Assembly: GCA_019671135.1 (NCBI GenBank)
Contig: JAHRHY010000018.1
Coordinates: 806,001-870,000, forward strand
Direction: 5' to 3'
Source of the DNA: Linnemannia hyalina
Lineage: Eukaryota > Mortierellomycota > Mortierellomycetes > Mortierellales > Mortierellaceae
DNA: 64,000 nucleotides
Below are positions 12,047 to 22,393 of the stretch, piece by piece. How positions within the stretch are numbered: the stretch's first letter is position 1; the number at the start of each line of letters is the position of its first letter. A program made the translations under genes and the position numbers. The notes under the pieces are model-generated. The model searched no databases, was not told the DNA's origin, and saw only the letters and a program-made list of their open reading frames with translations.

Positions 12047-14192
12047 CTACACGGAAGACGAGGCGGTGGCGACACCAGCAAAGCGTGCAAAAGTTGTGGT
12101 CCGATCACGCATCAACAGCACCTGGTCCTCTACTCCACCAGTTGATGATGTTCCTGAACTGCCAGAGGAGGAGACCGATGCCGATGGCGAAGATCCCGAG
12201 GATGAAGAGGAGGAAGAAGAGGAAGACGAAGAAGATCCGTCAGAGGGATCCCCCAGCCCCCACCAATGCTCCGAAAGCGCCTTCTTACCAATCTCATAAC
12301 TCGAAATCATGATTGCACAACTCGGCGCGACCTTAGCAACCCTCGCCGTCAACCCCCTCCACAACCCGCGATAACCTTCCTCCGCAACAATGGCCTTCAT
12401 CATCGAAAACATTTTTGTATGGACCGGTTGCAACAGATCAACTTGTCGTCTAGTCTTGGCGACGTCAAACGGCGTTGTGAGGGTTGCTGCGATCATGCCT
12501 GAGAGGGCGCCGGAGGCAAAGGCGACTTCGAATTCATTCAGGATGGGTTCTCGGTGGGTCTTTTGGCGGTCCCATGCTATGATTCTCTTTTTGATATTCT
12601 CATATCCCACCCAGTACAACGCTATTCTCCAGAGTCAATGAAAGCAATCGGATAACCATCGTTAGTATCAACCATTCGCAGTGCTACATTTGATCATCAA
12701 CTTCAACAATATCAAATAAGAAGATACGTACCACTAAAGGGAACGTCGCGCCAGAGGGTAGGTGCAAGGCCACGCCAGAGGGACAAGACGCCTTCCGTCC
12801 GCACCATTGCAACAATGCCTTGGGAAACACCCCGAAACAGTCCTGCATTGCCCTTGGTATCCGTGTGTACACTCTGCATCCTCGTCCTGAACAACTCTAT
12901 CGGTGAAATCACCGTTGCCGCCACAGCTAAAGGATCGAAAATAACAACCATGCATTGATATTAATAATAAGGACCCAAAATACGCCATAGTGACACGATA
13001 CGCGAAACGAACGTTGGAACCTCCGTTGAAAAGAAGGAAAGACTTACTGCGTGCGAATCCTCCGGCGACCAAGGGCGCCAAAGACTCTCGGTAGTCATAG
13101 AAAAACGTCTTCCCAAAGACGAATCCAGGAGACAAAGCCGCCGCCTGTTCCGACAACACATCCTTGAGGTAATCATACCCCACAAAGTAAATCACCGTCG
13201 CTGGAATGGACATGGCAAGAGTCGGCGATAGACCTCTCCAAAGCGATGAAGCGCCCTCATACCGAGCAATCTTTTTCACACCATCCCAGGTCCCATGGAA
13301 ATACCGTTCCTGAGCAGCCCTAGCCGCATGGTTGTTCTCTACACAGCTGGCCGCCAGTTGCTCCAATAGTTGTTGCTGGGCTCTAGAAGCCTTCATTCCG
13401 ACCACAGTGCCCTCTCGGTGCTGTTGCAGGATACTCGGTCCACATCCAGCCGCTGTTCCACGTGTATGACGATGGTTATGGGGATGGTGGTGATCGTGGT
13501 TATGAGCTCTTCCTGCCCCTGTTACTCCTGCGAAGACACCTGCAAGGTTCTGTCTGACACCTGCCGTTCCTGCAGACAATGTTGACGAATTCGAGGGTGC
13601 AAAGAAGACTTCTCGACAGCATGTGCAGAGTTTCTCGTAGGCGGAGGCGTTGTTTGTGTAGGTGAAAGGGGCGGCACAGGTTGGGGTCGCGACGACCGTT
13701 TGTGACTGAAGCCTTGTCTTGACAACATCGAGTGGTGTCACTACGTTAAGTCCGAAATAGAAAGTAAAAACGTAATAAGGGTTAGTCAGTGATGAGGAAG
13801 TAAGGAGAGAGAAAAAGGAGGGATTCAGATCAATCGTATCATACAGCACCGTGTGTCCTTCTCGAGATAACGATAGGTGATATCTCTTCGTCCTTCTTTT
13901 ATGCAAAATACGATAATCAGGTGAAAGGACGATAAGGCGGAACAGCGACTATACGAGAGTGTACACTAGACTTACCGAGGAGGGATGTGAGAAGGGAACC
14001 AGCGCAGGCAGATATCATTCGATGAGCTGGTGAGGGTTGAAGTGGAGCTGAACCCTGACTGACTTCTGAGTTGGGCGCTGTTGTTGTTGTGGAAGTTGCT
14101 GTTGTGGAGGAGGAGGAGGAGGAAGAGGGGAGCTGTGCAATTGAAGAGACCAGGGCAGGCCGTTCATGATTCGCCACAGCCGTTGAAGGCAT
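12047..14192 (-). CDS. Mitochondrial carrier, SLC25A39/SLC25A40/MTM1 type, 4 exons, about 559 aa
   Basis: Exons in transcript order: 14192-13976, 13740-13048, 12926-12732, 12621-12047, all GT-AG and in phase. Three carrier signatures are visible: VTPLDVVKTRLQ, ISPIELFRTRMQ and TTPFDVAKTRRQ. Further matches to this subfamily are VAGGFAR, WRDVPFSG and APSCAIMISSYE, which correspond closely to human SLC25A39. SLC25A39/40 import glutathione into mitochondria; yeast Mtm1 affects manganese/iron handling. After the first signature lies a loop of well over 100 residues with a cysteine cluster (LCTCCRE) and a histidine-rich run (HNHDHHHPHNHRH). The C-terminus carries a Ser/Gly-rich extension. A Ser/Thr-rich N-terminal segment of about 55 residues precedes helix 1. 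The protein is longer than animal homologues (about 340-360 aa) because of the tails and loop. Confidence 0.92.
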
Positions 14193-14831
14193 TACTATTT
14201 GTGAGAGTTGTGTGTGAGTGAGAGAAAAGTGAAGGAAGAGGCGAGGTGGGAAGGATCGGGTTTGATTCCACCGAGTCGTGAGAAGAAAAAAAAATGAAGG
14301 AAATGTTTATCCTTTGTTTGTGCAGATCGATCAGGGAGAGATACACAAAGAAAAATGATGCGATGATGTGCTTAAGACGAATGCAACGAGACTGTCGAAA
14401 TCAAATGGCTGGTCGATCGAAAGAGTAAGCCGAGGATGGTTGCTGGTTCAAAGGTTGACGAGGAGCACAGTCGGGTTGTTTTGGACGTGTGTGACTCCTG
14501 AGGATGGTGTGCTTGACAGATGTTGAGCTGAGAGTGGTTTGTGATCGTTGGGGTTGAAGACGAAGAAGGGAAGGGAAGGGAAGGGAAGGAGAGGAAGGAA
14601 GAAAGAGGGAGAGGAGTTTGGGCGGGTGATGATGATAATGATGTATGGACAAGGACGACGAAGCTGAGTCAGAAAATAACGACAACACTAAAAACGTTGA
14701 GCTATTTAATGTACAAAGAATAATGAGAGATAGAAAATCAAGGTGAGTAAAAAGAGGGCACCGCTGCGGAGGGGAAGAAAACAACGATATGGTGCTGACG
14801 CTGACAGCATACGAGGGCCATTTGTTGCCCA

Positions 14832-14874
<43 letters not shown>

Positions 14875-15992
14875 CTCTCTTGTTGTTTCGTCCTTGAGGT
14901 TGCGTCTGTCGGTGAAGGTTAAAGGCACTCACCAGGCAGGTCAGGAGAGGTTTGTTGAGACAAATGGGGGAGTGAGAGTGTGCGTCAAGGAAAGTGTGTA
15001 AATGTTGACAACAAAGACAGGAGTATGCTGGTGATTGCGTCGAGTATGTCGAGGAGGGTGGTGGGAATGACAAGGAATGGGCGTAAAAGGAGAAAAGTGC
15101 AATAGGATTAGCAGGGAGAAAGAAGTAGCGGGAGAAGTGAGTGTGAGCACAAACAAGTTTTTTCTTTGCATACAAACAAAAGGATGCACTAGAAGACACT
15201 ACAGACGAAAAAGGCGAAAAAAAATAATTATATCGATATCCCTAAGCCACAACGAGTGCCACTAACTTTCCCAAAGTGGCGAATGTGTGTCTTCTTATCT
15301 CACCCACACCCCCCTTTTTCTGCTCCACAGCGGCCCCAAGAGCGCACGACGTTCAAACCCTCGAAATCCCGTCTCCTTAATCTTCCGCGTCCTAGGCCAT
15401 CTCGGTACCCCCTCGCACCTCGAATACTCCAACCTTCTTTGTACTCGCTTCCGCATAATCCCTACTACTAGCCGTCCAAGTTGATTCAGAGCAGGGTGAA
15501 CATGCATACTTTACCTGACACCACAGCGCATGTCAATGTCCCCATTTAACATGCCCCAAGGACACCGGAGGTGAATTATGTGTCGCGTGCCCGATTATTA
15601 TTTGATTGCGCTGCTGTTCGCTGGATCTCAACGATAAGAAATACTACAGGTAGCTCCGACGCGACTTGAATATTTAACGTAGGCAATCAACACCTGTACC
15701 TGAAACCGAGCTTCGAACACGAGACAACTATCAGTCTCAATATCCGCACACTCACGCTCACACTTACACCAAAGGTACTAAGCACCCCCCTCAAACCTCT
15801 TCGATCACCCATTCCCAGAGCATCGCACCATATAACACACGAGAAGCGAAAGTAGAAGCCAATGTTACATAGAAAAATAAAGAACTTTCAATTTTTGTGC
15901 AAAGGTTTTTTGTTTGGAATTCTTTGGGCTGAACATCAGTATTGTTGTGAAGATGTACGAGTACACTAAGAGGTCTAGAGATAAACATCGCT
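14193..15992. other. Gene-free gap with simple repeats
   Basis: No supported gene. It holds an aaggg-type tract (about 14567-14595), a CTG tract, and purine-rich DNA on the + strand that is probably leader or promoter of the carrier gene. A stretch near 15335-15475 has no recognisable product in any frame. Confidence 0.55.
14832..14872. repeat. CTG/CAG trinucleotide microsatellite
   Basis: About 13 triplets of TGC with one interruption (TGT). On the minus strand it would read as poly-Gln, but the frames around it have no coding character. Confidence 0.8.
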
Positions 15993-17282
15993 TTACTTCT
16001 TGGCAACAGCAGCCTTGACCTTCTTGGTGCCACGGAGCTTCTTGCTGCGGTTCTTGCGCTCCTTGCGCTGCTTGCGGGAAGCCTTCTTGATCTCCATAAG
16101 ACCGTGCTATTAGAGGGATGGCGATATTGAATAGGATATAAAGGTTAGTCTTCTTTCTATAGTTATGTAGAGTGACTGTGGTTGTGTTGTTCAATTTATG
16201 ATCCTCAGAAATGAGTTTGCCGAGGTTGCTGCGGCGGGTCAGATAGTTTGTGAATGTTGTGGCGATCCTACGCAGCAATGGGGCCCTGGAGTAAATTGAA
16301 CCTCCAGTGTTGTCGAGAACTTTGATAATGGGGAGTGTCGGTGCAGCCTCAAATGTCAAAGGGCGATTGCCATTGATACGAGTAAACCGTGTAACATCAC
16401 AATGTCGATCCCGTCAGGCGGTCAAGTGTTGCAAAAAAAAGGATCCCGCTCCTGATAGATACTGCTGTCGTCTGTTGATGAAGTTCCCGAAGTATGCTTG
16501 AAACAAGAGAGAAAAGAGGCGAGAGATTACGTACACGGACGAGGCGGTACTTGGGCTCGAACTTCTTGGCAGACTCCAAGTTGTCGTAGATCAAAGCGAA
16601 GCCAGTGGACTTTCCGCCTCCGAAAGCAGTGCGGAAACCGAAGACGAAGACAACCTCCTTATCGACCTTGTACATCTTGGCGAGCTTCTCGCGGAGCTCA
16701 TCCTTGGAGATGTTGGCGCGGGCAGGGTGGATAATATCCACGACCTAAAGGTTTCAATGGGAGGAATAGTGAGAGTTCACGGGTGAGTATGTGGTTCCTT
16801 CATGGTTCCTTGTGGAAGCGCTGCTGTGTGTATTCGGCGAGTGTTCGTGTCGGAGGTGTAGTCGGCTCAAGGAAGGAGAGTTCACGTCGTTTGAACGGTG
16901 GTGCGAAAGAAAATGTTGTCGAAGGGAAGGTCCAAGGAGGACAAAAACGCGATGCAAGGTGCTGGTTCAAGGTGGAGGTGGGAAAAGGAGACGTGTCGTC
17001 CACAGGATGTCCGATCGCTGTCCTGATGCTTGAAGGCACTCCTAGAGACGACCATTGCTAGGCTCCTGCCAACAAAGACGTCCCTCGAAACGATCCCGAA
17101 GTTGTAGTCGTCTTCCTTACCATTTGCTTTCTGGCCAAAAGGCGGTTGGTCAAGAACTTGCGGGTTCTGATGGTAGCAGTGGAATCAGCCTAATAAAACG
17201 CACATTCACGATGTAATAGAACACTAGAGTCAGCACAATCGTTCTTGTGGTAAAGGTGATCCCGAGATGTAAGTGCCACCAT
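15993..17282 (-). CDS. RPS24: 40S ribosomal protein eS24
   Basis: Exons 17189-17121, 16744-16535 and 16106-15993 join in phase 0. They give the eS24 protein from [12 protein letters not shown] through [20 protein letters not shown] to the basic C-terminus [10 protein letters not shown], about 131 aa, the usual length. eS24 is a small-subunit protein needed for pre-rRNA processing. The coding exons begin at Ala2, so the Met must come from a separate exon. The best candidate is the ATG at 17282-17280 (context accaggATGG), which would be a start-codon-only exon. Its donor (GTGGCA) is weak, so the first exon is tentative. Introns of 376 and 428 bases are long for this window; ribosomal protein introns often host snoRNAs, but I cannot identify one. 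Confidence 0.93.
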
Positions 17283-18002
17283 CCTGGTTCACTGTTCATG
17301 TCTCCCGAAAGTTGAATAGTTCCTGGAATCGCCCTCTTTCAGCATTCCTCCGTTCTTCCTGACGGGGCTTCGACAGCATCCTTGAGACAATCGAGGGAAG
17401 TGGGCGAGGGGTTCCTCCACTTCCTCCCTGCCCTTGACCTCTGTCCGATGATGAATCCTCCTCCCACCTAGAGCCCTCTCCGGCCTCCCACCATCTCGAC
17501 GATTTTGTTTCCTGCTACCAAGTCCGATATAAGTGCAACAATTGATTCTGGTGCATGGTGCCGAGACGATGATGAGTCGATGGTTGTTGCCGAGTGTATC
17601 GGTCGATACGTCGTTGGATGGATGGTTGTCGAGGTGCCCATGGGTGGGATCCTCCTCTCCTCGATGCTCTGTTGTGACTGCCAATCCTTTCCTAAGGACT
17701 TGCCATGGTTTTTGATCAAAAGAGGGAGTTCAACTCTGTGCGCGCTGCGACACTCCTCAAATCCTTGTTCTCCCCGCTGCTCTCAACTGGCGGACAGAAA
17801 ATTTCTTAAGGGCGCCTCCTACTCCGATCGCACATTCCCACTCCTTCATACATTGATGGACAGACACAACTCTTCACGACAAATGGACATAGTTGTATGT
17901 ATGTTGTTGCTTATTTTTTATTGTACACGCTTCAATGTTGAGGCTGTTTTCTATTGTGTAAAAAAAAAGGTCATGCCGGGTCCTGTGTTGGTGTGTTTTA
18001 CT
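17283..18002. other. Gap upstream of RPS24
   Basis: This is the RPS24 promoter side and the 3' flank of the thioredoxin-like gene. A + strand frame from 17505 runs antisense into the last exon of the thioredoxin gene. It has no recognisable domain or splice support, so I do not call it. Confidence 0.5.
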
Positions 18003-18887
18003 TTATGCGCGCTTGACAAACTTGTCCAGCTTGGCAAGGTCTTCGCAGTCGTTCTCAACCAATTGAGATTTCTATCATACAAAAATAATGAAGAGTAAGT
18101 ATCGCGTTCAACCACGTCAGGCTTTCTCGGTCCAACTGCGATCCGCACAATCCATTGTTCTTACCGTGGTCCAGTTGACGAGGGTGGGGACGGCGGTGAT
18201 CTTGAGAACGTTGTCGTGACGGAGGAAGTGGTTGGGATCCTTCCACCTATGATATCGTGGGAGAAAAAAAAAAGTTGGCATCAGTTCTCTTTATCATTAC
18301 TTCCTTGGCATCCTTGATATCAACTGAGTCCAACGGACAGATCCAGCTGCATCGCAAAATCTTGAACTGTTCCTTGCTCGATGCGATGCTTACTTGGGGC
18401 GATCACCAACGGGGGCGTCCACAAGGACGGCGTTATCGATCTTGGAGAAGTACTCCTCAACAATGGGACCAGCTATTCCATCATACAACAATACATAACG
18501 ATTAAGCCGTTAGTATTCATAGTCCTGTCCAGTTGAACCTTTAAGGGTAAAAGTAACGAGGGTTGAGAAGAGAAAAAAGAAGAGGAATGAGAGATGTTTA
18601 CCGGTGACACAGTCGGGGCACCATGACTTCCCGGTGGCGGGATCGATGGATGCGTAAAAGTAGACAAAGACGTCTTTGTCCTTGTGGTCATCGACGGCCT
18701 TGTTAATGGCGCGGTGGATGTCTTCGATGACGGGGACCTTAATGATGGTGGCAGGCATGTTGTTTGTTGGTGTGGTGTGAATAAGTCGAAAAGGGAGAAT
18801 GAGAGTGGAAGTGAGAGAGAAAGGGGAGGAGGAAGAGAAGGAGAGGAAGGTTTTTGCGGAGAAGAGAAGGCGGCGACTGAAGGTCAT
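18003..18887 (-). CDS. TXNDC17/TRP14-like thioredoxin-fold protein with alternative starts
   Basis: Exons 18887-18602, 18472-18394, 18246-18165 and 18071-18003. The core protein (start 18758, MPATIIKV, 128 aa) matches the TXNDC17 family in length, the active site WCPDC, the DAPVGDRPKWKD segment and the VPTLVNW strand. These are thiol oxidoreductases that reduce disulfides and cystine and act mainly in the cytosol. A second ATG at 18887, in frame and with A at -3, adds 43 residues: Arg/Ser/Leu-rich, almost no acidic residues, ending RLIHTTPTNN, typical of a mitochondrial presequence. I give the longer form as the interval because both starts are open. Leaky scanning could then yield mitochondrial and cytosolic forms. 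The family call is strong; the use of each start is inferred. Confidence 0.88.
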
Positions 18888-19139
18888 TTTTGAACGCTTT
18901 TTTTTTGTGAGTGTGTGAGTTGCTGTCTCTCTGGGAAAAAGTGCGGGTTAGTGATTCGTTCTACGCACGACGATTCTTGCTTGTTCGCACGTCATGGTAC
19001 ATTGTGTATGAAACTATGATGACAAAGAGATGTCCTCTGTCAGCCAAGAGAAGAAGCAAACAATTGAGCAATGTGCGAAACATACGCGCATACCTTATTA
19101 ATTAATAACTATTCTACGAAGAGTTACCTTCGTCGCGAT

Positions 19140-19900
19140 CCAACAAAAAGCCCTCCTAACCGCTGTGCTCATTCTCCTTCTCCTTGGCGATTGCAAAGTT
19201 CTCGCAAAAGGCATCCGTAACAGGTGTAGGCGCACGTTTGGTCTTGGTCCAATGACGAACACATCCAACATCCTTCGTCGCCATGCCAACCGTCATGTTC
19301 TCTCTCGCTTCATCGTCTGTCCTCCCACAGTACCCCATCAACACCGGGACCGGCAAGAAAGCATCAACCCACGAAATTAGGTGCTGTGGATCGATACCCG
19401 ACTTGCGTGCAATATTGACAGTCTCAGACAGGATCGACGTGCTCGATATGATAGTGTAGCTCGCAGCTTCAATATCGAGGCAGCAGCAACATCGGTCGTC
19501 TTGAGGTCCAGAATCTTGCGCGACATGGTTTCGAAATATGGGAGTCTGTCAACCGCGTTCGTGCCACCACTGACGACCCAGAGCAATTGAGCTGCTCGAG
19601 CGGAGTCTGGTCGACTAAAGACGGGACACTGCAAGTAGACATGGCGTGGGACAAGTCGGCGAGTTCTTTCTGGAGGCGGAGGCTGAGCTCGGGGCGGAGG
19701 GTTCCGGCCTCAACAAAGACGATCTGCTCCTGAGCAGTCGCGGCACAGCGGAGGGAGGTCTCGATGGCAGCGTCGTTAATGAGGGAGGTGAAATTGATGA
19801 TGGCCTTGGCGCAGGACCCGTCAGGGTAGAGACGAAGAATTCCTCGAGCGAGTAGACGACATGAACTCCGGGGCGGAGAAGGTACTGAAGTTTTCTGCCT
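19140..19900 (-). pseudogene. Decayed tandem copy of the neighbouring beta-hydroxyacid dehydrogenase
   Basis: Read on the minus strand, pieces in shifting frames match the intact gene at 20222-21145. A piece like NFTSLINDAAIE precedes QEQIVFVEAGT. QCPVFSRPDSARAAQLLWV and ILDLKTTDVAAAS match the middle, and a piece like GMATKDVG matches the C-terminal helices. The N-terminal Rossmann GxGxxG region is missing or beyond recognition, and several frameshifts and stops separate the pieces. It lies in the same orientation directly downstream of the intact gene, so it is best explained as a dead tandem duplicate. Confidence 0.8.
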
Positions 19901-20221
19901 TGTTGGCGGTGCGGTTACAGTCGGTGATATTTTTGTTCTATGATCGATTTCTGATATTTTCAGGTGCTCTTAGTAGCTTCTTCATCAATGCCTGTTTATC
20001 CTCCTCGACCTATCATCTCTTCAGCATGTACTGCGCGACCCATGATACCCGTTTTAAACTCTCGTTGACAGCTCTTGTGCTTCGCTCCCGGCGAAGCCAG
20101 GTGAACGTGTTTAACGGCATGCGCAAAGCGAACGAGGATGTATATTTTGTTCGATTGTTCTTTATTTATTGCAATTGCTTGTTGGACAAATATTCTCACG
20201 CTCTCTTCAGTTGGATGTTTC

Positions 20222-21145
20222 TCACTTCTGTCCCTCAGGTCCCTCCCTCAAGACCTCAATGATAGACGACCAATCCTGGTCACCCTTGCCCTGAGCCTTC
20301 AGCTTCTCCAAGTTCCTGTACGCAATATCAGCAGTCGGCAAGGTCGCTCCATGATCAGCAGCCAATGTCCTCATGTGACCCACATCCTTCAACCCAAGAG
20401 TAACTGGGAATCCGCCAGCCTTCTCTGTCGATCCTGCGGCAATCTTTTGACTGTAACCGATCCAGGAAGGTGTAGGGAAGAAAGACTCGATAAATTGCAG
20501 CATCGCATTCTTGTCAATGTCGACCTTCTCTGCCAACGCGAATCCTTCTGCGAGTAACTCAATCGTCCCAACGACGAAAAAGTTGCCCATCAGTTTGAAC
20601 GAACTGGCCTTGCTCACGTCGGTGGTCTTGAGGTCGATGGTGTTCTTCGACATGGATCCAAAGTAGGGCTGGAGCTTCTCGATCGTCGCGGAATCTCCAG
20701 AGGCGACCCAGACAAGTTGAGCGGCATGAGCACGGTCCGGGCGACCAAAGACGGGGCACTGGAGGTAGCGGTGTTGAGGGTACGCGGCGACGAGCTGGCT
20801 GACTTTGGTCGCTGTGGTTGGGTGTATGGTCGAGGTATCGACAAAGATGATCTGTTCTTGGACCTTGCTGGTCAACTGGACGAGTTGTTCGTAGACGTTC
20901 TCGACGGCGGCATCGTTGGCGAGGGAGGTGAAGATGACGTTGGAGGTCGAAGCGAGGTTTTCGATGGAGGTGGCGACATGGGCTCCTTGTTCCTTGATGG
21001 CGTCGGTTTTTCCGGGGGAACGGTTCCAGACGGTGAGGTGGGATCCGTGGGAGGCGAGGTATGAGTGGAGACTCTTGGCCATGCCGTATCCCATCTCGCC
21101 CAGTCCGATCCAGCCGATCCTGATGTCCTGTGTTGTCTGAGCCAT
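20222..21145 (-). CDS. NAD(P)-dependent beta-hydroxyacid dehydrogenase (HIBADH/GLYR-like), 307 aa, single exon
   Basis: An N-terminal Rossmann domain opens with WIGLGEMGYGMAKSL, giving the GLGxMG dinucleotide-binding motif, followed by TVWNRSPGK; the Asn-Arg after the second strand favours NADPH. A C-terminal helical domain carries KLMGNFF, with the Lys and Asn spacing of the catalytic GxxxKxxxN region, here altered. The family's substrate-binding SGG segment reads CPVFGRP instead. The family oxidises 3-hydroxy acids or reduces semialdehydes such as succinic semialdehyde or glyoxylate; the substrate here is unknown. The start at 21145 (MAQTTQ) is preferred over one 48 codons upstream because the extra residues are not conserved in character. 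The gene has no intron, unlike most neighbours. Confidence 0.85.
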   Translation of the reverse strand: MAQTTQDIRIGWIGLGEMGYGMAKSLHSYLASHGSHLTVWNRSPGKTDAIKEQGAHVATSIENLASTSNVIFTSLANDAAVENVYEQLVQLTSKVQEQIIFVDTSTIHPTTATKVSQLVAAYPQHRYLQCPVFGRPDRAHAAQLVWVASGDSATIEKLQPYFGSMSKNTIDLKTTDVSKASSFKLMGNFFVVGTIELLAEGFALAEKVDIDKNAMLQFIESFFPTPSWIGYSQKIAAGSTEKAGGFPVTLGLKDVGHMRTLAADHGATLPTADIAYRNLEKLKAQGKGDQDWSSIIEVLREGPEGQK

Positions 21146-22006
21146 AGTGTGTTTGTTGAGGGAGTGTTGTTTTGCTGAGGAGGGATAGTATTGTTTGGAT
21201 GTGAAAGAAGAGGGGTGGAAGCGTGTATTTATGCAAAAGAGAAGACCAATTGGGTGTTGGTGTGGCTGCAATGGGTGGCTTGCAGACAAGATTTCTCAGC
21301 ATCACACTATTCACCCATTGACCAAAAAGAAAGAGGTGCTCACAAAGAGACCGGGCGTTGCTTATTCTTCTTTAGCTGACACATACACACTGACAGAAAG
21401 CAACTCAATTCGCTTCGTGTCTCCGGTTTGTTCCCCCTCTTGCGCATCTGGTGGTCTCTGATTTCCTTTTAGAGAAGAAATAGAACTTGAACCTCCGGTC
21501 TTTTCCCTTCTCTCTCTATTTTCTGCAATGGCGCGCTTACATTGGTGCGTTCAAGAAACTACGGCAGTTTGTGTCGCTGATTCAATTCTGTCTTGCTGAC
21601 ACTTGGTGAGCGTGGGGTTGATAGTTTGTAAGGTTAAAAGGTTGCTAGACTCCATGGTGCTTGAGTAATACATTTGGAAGAGAAAGCAATGGTCAACATG
21701 ACTCCTCTTCTACTTATTGATATGGAAAAAATGTTCAAGACCGGGGTCAGAAAGAGAGAGAGAGAGAGAGGAGGTTGGGGGTGGAAAACCTCTGTCCCCA
21801 GATACACCCTCATTGCATTGATTTCTTCCAGGAAGATTCCAGTGTGGCATTTGCTGTGTACGTATCGACACCTCACCACAGCACCTTGATAACTGAGAGC
21901 AAGCAGGACAAGGAGACCACCAAAGTCAATAACACCATCAATATCCAACAGCCTACTGGCAACTCCTTCACTGACAGCAGCAGCGTTCCCACCAGCAACA
22001 ATACAA
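21146..22006. other. Gap containing a segment shared with the flank of copy D
   Basis: No gene seen apart from the dehydrogenase promoter side. Positions about 21822-21860 are nearly identical to about 30109-30148 (sharing tccaggaagattccagtgt), which marks one edge of the duplicated DNA around the array. A short GA tract lies near 21755-21770. Confidence 0.5.
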
Positions 22007-22393
22007 ATGGCGATGATCATCGTCGATACCCTCGCCGCCGCTACCATCCTTGCCAGCCTCGCCCATGCCTCAAACACCCTGTCTCGCGCGTCGTCCAGCG
22101 TCGATGTGGTTTCTCAGACGCGCAACAGTTACAGGGACTTCTCGGACAAGAGCACCTATAGCAACCGCGCCACACATTTGCTACCTTCCATGGCTCTGGC
22201 AACCAATTTTTCCGACCTCAAGCAGGGTGGCCGTGCGCCTCTCGCTCATGTCCCCATCAACAGCAACACTAGCAATATCAAGTACAACGCCCACAGTGAC
22301 GACAGATACGGCAACGGCACGAATGTCATTCAAAGTAACGCCTATGGTCGCTCCATCAATTACCGCCGCAGCCGCCGTCACTATCAGTTGTGA
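22007..22393 (+). CDS. Possible small secreted protein, 128 aa
   Basis: A single-exon frame begins MAMIIVDTLAAATILASLAHAS, which looks like a signal peptide with a cut after AHA. The mature part is rich in Ser, Asn and Arg, has no cysteine, and I recognise no domain. The ATG has A at -3. It lies in DNA of about 0.9 kb that is present here but absent from the matching flank of copy D. It could be a real small secreted protein or a chance frame. Confidence 0.35.
   Translation: MAMIIVDTLAAATILASLAHASNTLSRASSSVDVVSQTRNSYRDFSDKSTYSNRATHLLPSMALATNFSDLKQGGRAPLAHVPINSNTSNIKYNAHSDDRYGNGTNVIQSNAYGRSINYRRSRRHYQL

Noticed and set aside
14401..15199. Minus-strand frames with Ser and poly-Gln runs
   Set aside because: Explained by purine tracts and the CTG microsatellite; no splice or domain support.
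15287..15484. Possible small + strand gene after an acceptor-like ctccacag
   Set aside because: No upstream coding exon, no recognisable product, and codon use unlike neighbours.
17505..18098. 197-codon + strand frame
   Set aside because: No recognisable domain; the 3' part is antisense to the last exon of the TXNDC17-like gene.
20559..21314. 251-codon minus-strand frame and long + strand frames over the dehydrogenase
   Set aside because: Shadows of the real gene: basic, Pro/Arg-rich, no conserved motif.
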